From contig JASAOL010000530.1 in NCBI GenBank assembly GCA_030849045.1, positions 1 to 64,000 of the forward strand: a stretch of 64,000 nucleotides of DNA, written 5' to 3'. Below, one piece after another: positions 48,804-58,529 of the stretch. The notes under the pieces were generated by a model. The model saw only the letters and a program-made list of their open reading frames with translations. It did not search any database and had not been told where the DNA came from. The DNA is from Wallacemonas rigidus (taxonomy: Eukaryota > Euglenozoa > Kinetoplastea > Trypanosomatida > Trypanosomatidae). Both the position numbers and the translations under genes were made by a program. Position 1 is the stretch's first letter. The number at the start of each line of letters is the position of its first letter.

Positions 48804-50186
48804 TCACTCAAGGAGACCATCCTTGTACTTGATCTTGGAAGCGTCAAATGAGGGAATGTCGAACTGGATAGCGTACTCTTCAACCTCAGCACGCAGCTGC
48901 TTTATGTCCTCGCGGTTTTGCATCGCAGAGAGGAAGTCGGCCAACTTGGTAGAGCCGCACTCGGCCTGAATCTTCTTGCCGAGCTGGATGCCGCGGTCGA
49001 CAAGGTCCGCGACCTTGGGCATGTCGGCCTCCTTCATCCCACGCGCCGCCAAGGCGCAGGTACCCAGACGAATCCCACCTGGGGTCAGTGCAGACTTATC
49101 GCCGGGAATCGTATTCTTGTTCGTCGAGATTGAGATGGCATCAAAGAGTTTTTCCATCTTGCTGCCGGTCAGTCCGTGTTCGCGCACGTTCAGGAGCAGC
49201 AGGTGGTTATCAGTGCCGTTGGAGACAATCTTGTGACCGCGGTTCATAAGCTCTGCCGCCAAGGCACGGGCGTCACTCTGCACGAGCTGCGCATACGTCC
49301 TCCACTCGGGGCTGCAGACGACGCGCATCTGCGTGGCAATACCGGCAATCTGATGCATGTGGGGGCCGCCCTGGAGACCAGGAAAGACCGCTTGGTTGAT
49401 GCGGCTCTCATGATCGGTGGGCTCGCCTCGGCGGTCCTTCTTGCGGAAGAAGATCATACCGGAGCGAGGACCTCGAAGAGACTTGTGCGTCGTCGTCGTC
49501 ACCACATCGGCGTAGTCAAAGGGAGACTTCAGCACACCACCTGCAATGAGTCCCGCTGTGTGCGCCATGTCCATGAACAAGTAGCAGCCGAGGCTGTCGC
49601 AGAGGCGCCGCAGGCGCTCGTACTCAAAGTCACGTGCGTAGGCTGACGCGCCAATGACGATCATGCGCGGGCGGTACACCTCCGCAATCGCCTCGAGGCC
49701 ATCGTAGTCGATGTAGCCCTCGCTGTTGACCTTGTACGGGAATGACTCGAAGTAGATGGACGTCGCGCTGATCTTCTTCTTGGCCGTGTAGAAGCCGTGC
49801 GTGAGGTGCCCGCCGCTGGGCAGGTCCAGTCCCATAATGCGGCTGTGAGGCTCCAGGAGCGCGGTGTAGACAGCGAAATTCGCAGGCGAGCCGCTGTACG
49901 GCTGCACATTGACACCCCACACTTGAGGGTCGAGACCAAAGGCCTGGAGAGCGCGCTCCTTCGCGAGCGCCTCTACCTGATCGACGTATTGCGTACCACC
50001 GTAGTACCGCAGACCGACCTCACCTTCAGCGTACTTGTTGGTCAAGGCAGAGCCAAGGCACTCCAGGACCTCCTTCGAGGTCAGGTTTTCCGAGGCGATC
50101 ATCTCGAGACTGCGGTACTGACGCGCCATTTCCTTCTCAATCATGTCCGCGAGCGCGGGATCCACTTGAGAGAGGACAGGAAACAT
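48804..50186 (-). CDS. SHMT: Serine hydroxymethyltransferase, cytosolic type
   Basis: A PLP enzyme that converts serine and tetrahydrofolate to glycine and 5,10-methylene-tetrahydrofolate, feeding thymidylate synthesis. 460 residues with a full active site: SENLTS (32-37), YYGGTQYVD (61-69), the DMAHTAGLI strand (206-214) and the PLP lysine Lys235 in TTTTHKSLRGPRSG. The ATG at 50186 gives a short N-terminus with no presequence, so a cytosolic form. From memory Leishmania has two SHMT genes, the cytosolic one on chromosome 14, which fits. The frame upstream (to 50297) is leader. Confidence 0.96.
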   Translation of the reverse strand: MFPVLSQVDPALADMIEKEMARQYRSLEMIASENLTSKEVLECLGSALTNKYAEGEVGLRYYGGTQYVDQVEALAKERALQAFGLDPQVWGVNVQPYSGSPANFAVYTALLEPHSRIMGLDLPSGGHLTHGFYTAKKKISATSIYFESFPYKVNSEGYIDYDGLEAIAEVYRPRMIVIGASAYARDFEYERLRRLCDSLGCYLFMDMAHTAGLIAGGVLKSPFDYADVVTTTTHKSLRGPRSGMIFFRKKDRRGEPTDHESRINQAVFPGLQGGPHMHQIAGIATQMRVVCSPEWRTYAQLVQSDARALAAELMNRGHKIVSNGTDNHLLLLNVREHGLTGSKMEKLFDAISISTNKNTIPGDKSALTPGGIRLGTCALAARGMKEADMPKVADLVDRGIQLGKKIQAECGSTKLADFLSAMQNREDIKQLRAEVEEYAIQFDIPSFDASKIKYKDGLLE

Positions 50187-50746
50187 GGTGATAATTTTTT
50201 TTTGTTGGTGTCGTTGTGCGCTTTTGATTGAATGTGCTCGAATACACTGTTCGGATGAGTGGGTGACGGCGGGTTGAAAACAGCGCGCGGAAAACAACGA
50301 GTTGGGCGATACGGTTCACCGGAACGTTTTAGTGCAGAGGCACGCAAGACATCGACGGCGACAAAGAGAGTGAGCGGAACATCGGTCGCCATAAATGGAA
50401 AGAATAAGAAAGAGGGGATACGCACAGAGATGTGAAAGGAGGGGGGAGAGAAACCGCATCGCACAGTCCAAGACCAGAGGAATAGGATGTGCGCGCTCTC
50501 TCTCTCTCTCTGCTCGCAGCGTACACGAGGCGTAAAGCGGCGTCAAGCAGCGGTGCGACTGACGGGCACCTTCAGAGCGCACGTGACGTTTGTCAAGCGC
50601 ACACGCCGTCAATGGGACAAGCACATGAGAACGCGGGTACCGGGTTCTCTCGGTCGTTTGAGTACGTGGGATTTTTTTTTTTTCGTGTGTGTGTGTGTGT
50701 GTGTGTGTGTTCTGTCTTCGTGTATTTCAGAGAGCAGACGAAAGGC
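50187..50746. other. Intergenic region
   Basis: SHMT leader with CT-rich transcript-strand sequence near 50460-50396, and the 3' UTR of the SPF45-like gene with adjoining T and GT runs. No gene seen. Confidence 0.6.
50672..50710. repeat. T-run and (GT)n repeat
   Basis: Twelve T residues (50672-50683) followed by 26 bases of GT (50685-50710), 37 bases past the SPF45-like stop codon. Confidence 0.9.
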
Positions 50747-51889
50747 CTAGCACAAGCCTTCGGTGTCGGAAGGTCCGAGCCGGCCGTCATCGTACAGAGA
50801 GGAAGGGAAAAAGACAACAGACCACGCCGCAGGGGACATGGCTACAGCGGCTGGGGATGGCTGCACCGCCGCGATAGCCTCCGCTGCCTTGAACGCCTCT
50901 GCCACTGTGTCGAGTCGCACAAAGACGCGGAGTTTCTCCTTCTCCAGATAAGACTCGTGCTCCGCTTGCGCTGTGGTGGACAAGTCGTGTGCTTTCGTCG
51001 CCAGCTCCGACGCAGAGAGCACACATGTGCGGACGCTACGCACGACGCCGTGACGACCGCATGTCTGCCGGATTGTTTCCAGCAGCGGGGCGAGTGCGGT
51101 CTCGTACTCTGCGGCCCTCGCCGACTCGCCCAAACTCGCCGCCACCACCGTCAGCGGAGACGGCTGGGTGCGAAAGCGAATGAGCAGCGTTGAGCTCGGT
51201 TTCCCACGTAGAGATACCTTCATCCGCGCGGACGGCGGGGAACCAGCGGCGGCAGGGGCGCCGCCTGCAGTGCCGTCGATCGTGTCGAGCACGTAACCGC
51301 CGGCCGCCATTCGACTCCGCTTGAAGCCGAGCGGCGCACTCGACGGCGCGACAGGGCTTGACGGTCCAGACGAGGAGGGGGGTGTCGCTTGAATGCCGTC
51401 GGCACCGGACACGGAAGCTGTCCCCTTGCCTGACGGCGGTACAGACGATGGGGCAGTGGTGTCGCTGCTGGGAGCGGCCGCAGTCGGCTCCTGGGTGTTC
51501 GCACGCTTCCGCATCTTGTCGAGAAGCGAGCTGATCTTACCGCGTGTATCGGTGCCCTCTTGTCTGCGTGTTTTCTGTTCGACCAGGAGCGAGTCATTTT
51601 CCATTTCCACGGCGCGCTGCACGCCGCGAGCAGCGCTCTCCTTCACGCGGAGTCGGTGCATCTCTTCGGCTGTTAAATTGAGGGAAGGTAGTTCGCTCAC
51701 GACGTGGCCGGCGTGTTGGATCAAGTTCGACGGCGCAGACATTCCGGCGAGCGCATCCGACAACGCGTTGCCCGTGTCCTCCCGCTCACGGCGGTGCTTC
51801 TCGATCGCCGCCTCTTCATCACGCCGGCGTTTGCAGTAGCGTTCGTACTTGTACTCCACGTAGACGTTGGGTTTCAGAGGGTTGTACAT
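50747..51889 (-). CDS. SPF45/RBM17-like UHM protein without a visible G-patch
   Basis: 380 residues. The start MYNPLKPNVYVEYK recalls the YDPxxPNDYE motif of SPF45/DRT111 splicing factors and is followed by a charged KRRRDEEAAIEKHRR helix. The middle (about 125-220) is Ser/Pro-rich and disordered. The last ~150 residues look like an RRM of the UHM type: LRVFVRLDTVAEAFKAAEAI followed by a WSVVFFPSSLYDDGRL strand, matching the end of U2AF65/SPF45 UHMs. UHMs bind tryptophan-containing ULM peptides of SF1, SF3b155 and U2AF. The central G-patch of SPF45 is not seen. The ATG at 51889 is the first in phase with the conserved N-motif; the open frame upstream to 52279 is leader. Confidence 0.75.
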   Translation of the reverse strand: MYNPLKPNVYVEYKYERYCKRRRDEEAAIEKHRREREDTGNALSDALAGMSAPSNLIQHAGHVVSELPSLNLTAEEMHRLRVKESAARGVQRAVEMENDSLLVEQKTRRQEGTDTRGKISSLLDKMRKRANTQEPTAAAPSSDTTAPSSVPPSGKGTASVSGADGIQATPPSSSGPSSPVAPSSAPLGFKRSRMAAGGYVLDTIDGTAGGAPAAAGSPPSARMKVSLRGKPSSTLLIRFRTQPSPLTVVAASLGESARAAEYETALAPLLETIRQTCGRHGVVRSVRTCVLSASELATKAHDLSTTAQAEHESYLEKEKLRVFVRLDTVAEAFKAAEAIAAVQPSPAAVAMSPAAWSVVFFPSSLYDDGRLGPSDTEGLC

Positions 51890-51923
51890 ACGAAGGGCCA
51901 CGACAAAAAAATATGTTGGCTCC

Positions 51924-51939
51924 GTGTGTGTGTGTGTGT
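51924..51939. repeat. (GT)n repeat upstream of the SPF45-like gene
   Basis: Sixteen bases of GT, 35 bases before the ATG at 51889; reads as CA repeat in transcript sense. Confidence 0.85.
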
Positions 51940-52453
51940 TGTCTGCGGCAATGTGCGCAAATATGGTGAACGCGTTGAGAATGTTGAAGAGTGTGTCCAC
52001 ACCTTTTTCTGTGCCTTGTTTGTTAAGCGGCAGACGTATCGTAGAGTGAGACAAGAATGCGTTCAGGTACCGAATTCTTGTAGGAGAGGTCGACGTCAAT
52101 TCAGGAACGGAAACGAAAGGGACCTGAGAGGCCACACGATTACCTGCAGACACAAACCAACGTGCGAGGAGGTGTCTTGTACTCGCGTTTCCACGCCGCT
52201 GTGTGAGCACGTCGAGCGCGCCGAGACAGGTTCGGGGGCCTCGGCAGCGCGCACCGCTCAGAAGCTCACCCCGACTCATCTGTCAGCGCACCTGTCACAT
52301 GGCAACAGTACCAGCCCCATCAAATAGTTCTTTTTTTTTTTTTTGTACATTTGGCGAGTCGAACTTGAGTGGGCACGTGTTCACGCAGACTCGTGCACTT
52401 GATGTCCCTCTCCTTTGCTTGTCAGCTGCCAAATGGGAGCGGGTGGTGTTCAT

Positions 52454-52466
52454 CCCCCCCCCCCCC
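52454..52466. repeat. C homopolymer
   Basis: Thirteen consecutive C on the plus strand, a G-run in the transcript, in the region between the SPF45-like and STE kinase genes. Confidence 0.85.
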
Positions 52467-53046
52467 AAACACTCCGAATCGAATGTGGTAAAGAGAAGGC
52501 GGTGGAAAAAGAAAAAGAGGCACCGCGCCTTGGAGAGCGAGATAAAGGGAGAGACAAGATGCGCAAGGATCAGGATCGGAACGGTACAGCGATCATGAGG
52601 AGGGGCGGGGGACGACGGCACTGACCAAAGGAAAAATATCGGTTTCAAAGGAAGATCGAAAACCAGCTTGTACGGGTCGCAACGAGAGAGAGAGAGAGGA
52701 AATCACATGCGTGAGTATCAACGCCGCGTTAGGGTCAGGCCAGGGCATCGTCATCTGGAGCATCCGCACTTGCATTGGAAGAAGCTCAGCCAAAGGAAAA
52801 GGGCGTATGATAACGCATACCCAAGACCAAAAGAAAAGCAAAAGATGAAATATTGTGCTCTCTCTCTCTCTCGTCCTCGTCTTGAACTGGTTTCACATAC
52901 AGGCACACCAGCTACCCTCTCTTATTCGCCGCTTCCCTCCCACGGCGTGCGCTTCTGTCTTCATGGGGCGCGCCGCGCACTCCCGACACTGTAGATAGCG
53001 ACGCCGCTTCCGATGCACGTGAGGTCGCGCGGGGTAGCTCAAGAGC

Positions 53047-55098
53047 CTAGAGACCAGTTCCGCGGAAACTGGGGGAGAGCACCGGCAGAAAGCCTGCGCT
53101 TCGTGTTTCCGCGTCGGTGTTCCTGTTCGGGGTGTGCGAGCTCTTGTTGAGCTGCAGGCACGAGCTGGTGTGCGGCAATGGGGAGTCGAGTGGGTGGCTG
53201 GGGGTGCCGCGCGCGCCGCTTCTTTCCTGCACGGGCGACTCCAAGGACGATGTAGCCACTATGCCGGACAAGGATGCTGGTGTGGCCCCCACCGACTTCG
53301 CCCGTCGGGTACCTTTCGACTTGGAGCTCTTCTCCGTCTTTTTCCGCTTCTTTACCTTCTTGGCCACCCTTTTGGACGGGTCAAGCTGCAGGTCAGGCGC
53401 CACCACGCTATCCTCCCCAGGGTTCCGTGAGTCACATGGGCTCCCGACGGCAATGCCAGTCATGTCCAGCATGCTATCTTCCACAGAGCCGCGCCGGCCA
53501 GCTGGCGGGATAGGGTCGGGCACTATGACAGAGGTCACCGTTACGGCCAGCACATCGTCCTCCTGCGTGGTATGGCTCGAGTTCCGCAGCGGTGGCCGCG
53601 TTATCCATTCATGGCGCAGCAGCTCCTGTGCGGTGGGCCGCTTTGTCGCATCTTTTTGGAGGCACACATGGAGGAAATCGAGAAGCGATTCGGACCAGTC
53701 GTTGTCCTCGGGAATATAGTGCTCGTAAAATTTCTCATCGGCCTGCGCGAGCATCATCATGATCGCGTACTGATTGCCTATATGCGATAACGGCGGCGAG
53801 CCTGTGAGCATCTCAATGACACAACACGCTGTTGACCAAATGTCTGCTTTCGTGTCGATCGCGTTGCCGTGCACCAGTTCCGGGGCCGCGAAGTACGCTG
53901 TCCCGGCGAGGGAGCCGTTCACGCTGGCGGCTGTGCTCCTCAGGTCGCGTGCGGTGCCGAAGTCCGCGAGCTTCAGCTGCCCGTGCGTGTCGACGAGCAG
54001 GTTATCGCCTTTGAGGTCGCGGTGGATGATGGACTTCGCGTGCAGGTACGCGAGGCCGTGGAGTATCTGGCGTGCGAAGGCGGACGCCTGCCGCTCCTGA
54101 AAGGTACCGAAGGTTTTGATAAGCGAGCTCACGCTGCCACCCGCGACGTACTCCATGTAGATGCGCAGGCAGTCGTCTTCCACCTCCTCGCCGAGACATT
54201 GCACGACGTTAGGATGGTTGAGTTGACGAAGAAAGGCCAATTCCTTTTTCACCGCTGCGATGCGCTTCTCTTTGGTGGCTGCCTGCGTCGTCGATGTGGC
54301 GGAGTTGGCACCCGACGAACCAGCAGGTGTGAGCGCCGGCGCCAGGCCACTCAGCATGATTTCCTTGACCGCGAGAAGCTGGTTCGTGTCGGTGTCCATT
54401 GCTTTGTACACGACGCCGAAGCTGCCCTTGCCGATGAACGCGCGTCGCGACAGGTGCACGCGGAGGCTCGTACGAGAGCGCGCCGGCACCCCAACCCCGC
54501 GGGGGCTCGAGAGAACCGAGGAATGGCTCGTCAGGCTTGAGTCGCACCGGCGGCGGGGCCCGCTGCTGCTGTGTAGGGGAGAGCCATCCATGTAAACGGG
54601 ACTGGGTGCGCCGTGACCCCGCAGCGCTGGCGCTGGAGCACCGTTCCAAAGGCGAACAGCTGCCGCCGCCTCAAGCACTGCACCGTCAAGTCGCTCCGCA
54701 CGATTAGGTCGTAGAGTGGCGTTCGCGCCTCTCCCACCCGAGCCACCGGACGTACCATTTGTAACGAGGATCGAAGACGACGTGGAGAGGTCGATTCGTC
54801 CGCGAAAAGACGATGGCGAGCCACTGGGCGGCTGCTGAAAGGACAGCCTCTGCACTGTGCTGGGGTCTTCGGGTGTCTTGGTGGAAGTCGGCCGGTGCTT
54901 TGTTGGTTCTGGGGATCGACTGCCGGGGCCTGACGACGTAGCTAGTCTCGGCGAAGAGGAAAACGGTGGTGACGGCAGCCGCGATTGCGGCCGTGCCTCT
55001 GGCGACGGCGCACCTGAGCCGCGTTTCTTGCTGGATTTGGTTGCCGATACTGCGGAGCCGTCGGACCGCGACGACCGCGGTTGGCTGCCCGTTCGCAT
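53047..55098 (-). CDS. STE-family (MAP3K/STE11-like) protein kinase
   Basis: 683 residues. About 215 disordered Ser/Pro/Arg-rich residues precede a kinase domain: GKGSFG loop (223-228), VAIK-type Lys245, HRDLKGDN (HRD at 359-361), DFGTA (379-383) and GTAYFAAPE activation segment. HRDLKGDNLLV and GTxxxxAPE are STE11/MAP3K features. A 30-residue Ala/Ser/Thr-rich insert separates strand beta-3 from helix C, close to the catalytic glutamate. The tail (about 500-683) is basic and Ser-rich with a KKVKKRKK cluster that could direct it to the nucleus. The frame begins at 55116 with GTG; the ATG at 55098 is preferred and has a pyrimidine tract and AG just upstream. Confidence 0.92.
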   Translation of the reverse strand: MRTGSQPRSSRSDGSAVSATKSSKKRGSGAPSPEARPQSRLPSPPFSSSPRLATSSGPGSRSPEPTKHRPTSTKTPEDPSTVQRLSFQQPPSGSPSSFRGRIDLSTSSSILVTNGTSGGSGGRGANATLRPNRAERLDGAVLEAAAAVRLWNGAPAPALRGHGAPSPVYMDGSPLHSSSGPRRRCDSSLTSHSSVLSSPRGVGVPARSRTSLRVHLSRRAFIGKGSFGVVYKAMDTDTNQLLAVKEIMLSGLAPALTPAGSSGANSATSTTQAATKEKRIAAVKKELAFLRQLNHPNVVQCLGEEVEDDCLRIYMEYVAGGSVSSLIKTFGTFQERQASAFARQILHGLAYLHAKSIIHRDLKGDNLLVDTHGQLKLADFGTARDLRSTAASVNGSLAGTAYFAAPELVHGNAIDTKADIWSTACCVIEMLTGSPPLSHIGNQYAIMMMLAQADEKFYEHYIPEDNDWSESLLDFLHVCLQKDATKRPTAQELLRHEWITRPPLRNSSHTTQEDDVLAVTVTSVIVPDPIPPAGRRGSVEDSMLDMTGIAVGSPCDSRNPGEDSVVAPDLQLDPSKRVAKKVKKRKKTEKSSKSKGTRRAKSVGATPASLSGIVATSSLESPVQERSGARGTPSHPLDSPLPHTSSCLQLNKSSHTPNRNTDAETRSAGFLPVLSPSFRGTGL

Positions 55099-55880
55099 AG
55101 CGCACCCACTGTTCACAAGTCGTGAAGCTGGCAGTTCAGCAAAGAGTATGGGGGAAAACGAAAAAAAAGGAAAGAGTCAATGAGCCTCAAGTCGATACCG
55201 TGAAATGAGGACGCGTATATGTACAGTGTGACGATGCGGCGGCGGGAAATTTGAGCAGGAGCGTGCTCAGGGCGAGGCGAACGGGGTAAAAACAAAGATC
55301 CACAGCAGGCCCGATAGCCCTTGCTGAGGTGACAAGCAATCCTGAGACGGGGGAGCGCTGGTCGGCCGACCAGGATCCCGGGAGTACTGTGTCAACGAAG
55401 ACGGAGACGGTGGTGAGAAAGGTGGGAAACCAGGGGCGTGTGGGTATGTGTACATGCGGTGCTGCGTGTATGGGCGTGCGCGCCGCTGAAGCTGTTGATC
55501 GTTGATGAGCTGAGTGATACGCATCGCGACGTCTCTTTCCGCACACCGCAAGCCGTTGATGAAGAAGTAGAGCGCACGTTTACGCGGGGAAGAGAAGGAG
55601 AGAGAGAGAGAGCGACGCTCACAGCGAGCGATCCAAGTCTCTTCAATCTGTCGTATTTGATGCGGATGAGGGTGAGGGGAAAAGAGCAGAGCCTGCTTCT
55701 GTCTACTTGTACGGGGAGATGTGGTGACACTGATCTGTAGCAGGGGAGGTGAAAAGAAAAGAGAGCGTGCAGAGAAGACTTCCGAAAAAAGAGAAAAAGC
55801 AGGAAGAAGAAGAGACAAGAAAAAAAAAAACGCGAAATAAATATCTGAGTTGTACGTATCTGGTGAGGTATGTATCGTAC
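55099..55880. other. Intergenic region
   Basis: STE kinase leader and the 3' UTR of the coiled-coil gene, A-rich near 55780-55845. Open frames across 55187-55890 lack coding character. Confidence 0.6.
55139..55176 (-). promoter_or_regulatory. Polypyrimidine tract and AG, probable trans-splice site of the STE kinase gene
   Basis: T/C-rich on the transcript strand and followed by AG at 55128-55129, which would leave a leader of about 30 bases before the ATG at 55098. This is the clearest tract-AG-ATG arrangement in the window. Confidence 0.6.
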
Positions 55881-58058
55881 TCACTTGCACGATGACAGGT
55901 CTTCGAAAATGTTGTAGCAGCTCTCTCCGGAGCTGGCCTGTGAGAGGTGCTTGTCCACCACTGTCGGCCGCAGCGGGCCGAAAAGCGTTTTGCTCCCACT
56001 GGCTTTGGTGAGATCGACCGCACGCGACAGAGCGCCGTCACGCCTCGTCACCACAGAGGAAGTGGCTGTGAACCGCGGCGGGTTCGTATTTTTGGCGGCC
56101 CCAGAGCGTGGTAAAGCACCAGCAGGCAGAGGCCCTTGTCCGAAGAAGCCACCCGCCTTGCGCAGGCGTCCGCCACGCGCGGCGGTGGGAGCCAAAGCCG
56201 CGCCACCAAGCTTGGCCACCACGCGACGCGCTGGACCAGTAGCCCTGGCCCCGAGCGGGGTGCGGGGGGCTGGTGACGGCGTGGGCTCCTCGGCGGCGGC
56301 ACCAGCACGCGCGCTCGCTGGCGCTCCCACCTCCACAGCCGTCCGACAGGCCTTGGTCACGGTGATCGTATCCTCGGTGGAATCGAAGCTGATATCGCGC
56401 GTGTCAGCTCCACCACACGCATCCACAGAACCCGCACGCCACCCAGCAGTCTCTGCCCCGCCTGCTGCCGCTGCGTCGCTGAGGAGGGAGACGTCCATCA
56501 GTTCGGAATAGTGCTTACTCCCGTGCATACGCGCTGGCAGAAGGCGTGTGGGGTCAGTGGTCGGTGGTCGCACCGCCTCAGACATACCACGGCGTGCGGT
56601 GCCTGCCAGCTGAGGCGGGTTGTGAGTGAGGGTGCGCCTCTGTATCTGTTCTTCGCGGGCGCGTTTAGTAGCGCGGCGGCGCGACTTCGATAACTCCGCG
56701 CGCACCGTGTCGGCAGCCGCTGCCGCCTCCCGTCGCACTTGGGCAGCCTCTGCCTCTGCACGCCGTTCGCGTTGAGTCTGGCTCCATCGCATCCACTCTG
56801 TGGCCTCCTCCTGTTGATGTGTACGACGTCGCTGAGCCTCCTCGACCTCCAAGGCTAGAAACGCCTGTCTGAAGCGGGCCAGCTGGCGCTCACGACGCAC
56901 AGAGGCGATGTGCGCCTCATGTGCATGGCGACGCTCCTGCAGGCGCGCTGTGATTGTCTGCCGCCGCGCTGCCATCTCCGTCTGCGGGTCAGTGAACAGG
57001 AACTGTGCAGTCTGACGAACGAGATGCAGCAGCAGCACGGTGCCGTCAAGCGCGCTCGCGGCAGTGGTGGCCTGCGCGTACAAGACGTCGTGGCGCTCCC
57101 GCAGTTCGCCCATGTGCACGCGCATCGCATCCCTCTCTGCCACGGCCGCTGCTTCAGAGCGCTCGTATCGCTCACACTCTGCGGCCCGCTGCTGTTTAAG
57201 CGTCGCTTCGTGGGCGCTCTTCGCGGCCATGGCCGCACGCACGTCCGCATGCTGGGACACTGCTGTGTCGACTTGGTTCTTCGCGTGTTCGAGTGCGGCA
57301 GACTGTGTGACGAGGCGATTGGCCCACGTCTGCGCGGCTTCCTTAAGCACCGCACGCCACTCACTCAAGGCGTCCCCGGACAGACGTGCGACAGCCAGCG
57401 CGGCTTCAGATTCCACCGTTTCGCGCGCACAGGTGAGGGAACGCTCCGCAATGTGAGCGCGCGACGCTGTCAGTGCATCCATGCGTGCCGTTTGCGCCGC
57501 CTCGGTGTTGTCCGCCGCCACCACACACAACCGCAGTTGGTCGCCATGTGCCGCGAGACGCGCCTCGTGAGCAGCGAGGATACATCCCGCGCACTCACGC
57601 TGCCGTGCGAACCGACAAAAACGCAGCATGCGTCCGTGTAACGCCTTGATGGACTCCAGGAAAGGTGTGGCCTCCTTCTGGAGGGCCTGTCGTTCCTGCA
57701 GGGCCCGTGCGATTCGAACAATGTTGGCGGGATAGCTGACAAACGACGCCTCCACTTGTGAGAAGAAGTCACGCACCGCATCGCGCTTTTTGCCGGCACC
57801 GGTGAGACTCATGCTGCGCGTGTGCAGTTCGAGTCTGTACTGGGCGAGTTCATTTACCAGGCGTTGCTTGCATTCGCGCTGCGCCTCCAGCTCATCGCTC
57901 TCGCTTTCGACAGCGGCGAGCTTGTCTGGAAGGCTCAGACACTGTCTGTTCTTCCGCAGTTGCAGGTCTGAGAGCTGCTTTGTCACTTTTTCGGTGTTGG
58001 TGCTCACCAGCAGCCGCTGCTGCATCACTGCGTCCGCGTAGGGTAATAGTGACGCCAT
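55881..58058 (-). CDS. Hypothetical coiled-coil protein
   Basis: 725 residues. From about 10 to 560 it is charged, Ala-rich, almost continuous coiled coil with several Arg-dense stretches (TQRERRAEAEAAQVRREAA, KSRRRATKRAREEQ). Residues 560-725 are disordered and basic, ending in a small acidic-aromatic tail (YNIFEDL). No globular domain or catalytic motif is visible. Such proteins in trypanosomatids are often cytoskeletal, basal-body, flagellar or kinetochore components; nothing here decides between them. The start at 58058 (MASLLPY) is used because the open frame upstream to 58310 encodes a CA repeat and leader. Confidence 0.78.
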   Translation of the reverse strand: MASLLPYADAVMQQRLLVSTNTEKVTKQLSDLQLRKNRQCLSLPDKLAAVESESDELEAQRECKQRLVNELAQYRLELHTRSMSLTGAGKKRDAVRDFFSQVEASFVSYPANIVRIARALQERQALQKEATPFLESIKALHGRMLRFCRFARQRECAGCILAAHEARLAAHGDQLRLCVVAADNTEAAQTARMDALTASRAHIAERSLTCARETVESEAALAVARLSGDALSEWRAVLKEAAQTWANRLVTQSAALEHAKNQVDTAVSQHADVRAAMAAKSAHEATLKQQRAAECERYERSEAAAVAERDAMRVHMGELRERHDVLYAQATTAASALDGTVLLLHLVRQTAQFLFTDPQTEMAARRQTITARLQERRHAHEAHIASVRRERQLARFRQAFLALEVEEAQRRRTHQQEEATEWMRWSQTQRERRAEAEAAQVRREAAAAADTVRAELSKSRRRATKRAREEQIQRRTLTHNPPQLAGTARRGMSEAVRPPTTDPTRLLPARMHGSKHYSELMDVSLLSDAAAAGGAETAGWRAGSVDACGGADTRDISFDSTEDTITVTKACRTAVEVGAPASARAGAAAEEPTPSPAPRTPLGARATGPARRVVAKLGGAALAPTAARGGRLRKAGGFFGQGPLPAGALPRSGAAKNTNPPRFTATSSVVTRRDGALSRAVDLTKASGSKTLFGPLRPTVVDKHLSQASSGESCYNIFEDLSSCK

Positions 58059-58529
58059 TTGACCCGCTGTGGTCTCTGTGTGTGTATGTGTGTGTGTGTG
58101 TGTGTTTTCGACACTGTGGTTTGTTTGTGCGTGCGATGTGCGACGGGTATGTCGGGAAGCCTGCGTCGACAGCGGGGAGAGCAACTCGGGATGACTTTGA
58201 AAAAAGAAAAAGGCACGGGTAGAGCAGTCGCAATGTGAAGCCGCAGTGGACCCGCGCACACGAAGAAGGGAGGAGGTTGGTAGGTATGGGAAGTACAGGG
58301 ATAAACCCATCAGAGTGAATCAAGACGCTGCTTCGCGCACAGCAGCACTTAGAGGCCAGGTGAGGAAAACCACCGCGTCTGGCCGGAGGACGTGGTCTCC
58401 TTATTCATTCCATTACGAAACTTCCTGTTCTGGTCGTGGATCTCACAAGACATGAGTGTCACCTATGAAGGAGGAAGACGTAGAAGAAAAAAGAAAAGAA
58501 CGGATAGAGTACATCATGGCGTGCAATAC
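58059..58529. other. Intergenic region
   Basis: Leader of the coiled-coil gene, with a TG run, and the short 3' UTR of the NOXRED1-like gene. No gene seen. Confidence 0.6.
58078..58104. repeat. (TG)n repeat upstream of the coiled-coil gene
   Basis: About 27 bases of TG with one TATG interruption, beginning 20 bases before the ATG at 58058; CA repeat in transcript sense. Confidence 0.9.

Larger units (their letters stand above)
51890..53046. other. Intergenic region
   Basis: SPF45-like leader and the 3' UTR of the STE kinase gene. It contains a GT run at 51924-51939, a 13-base C-run at 52454-52466, a CT-rich transcript-strand segment near 52560-52493 and GA runs near 52684. No credible gene. 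Confidence 0.6.
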
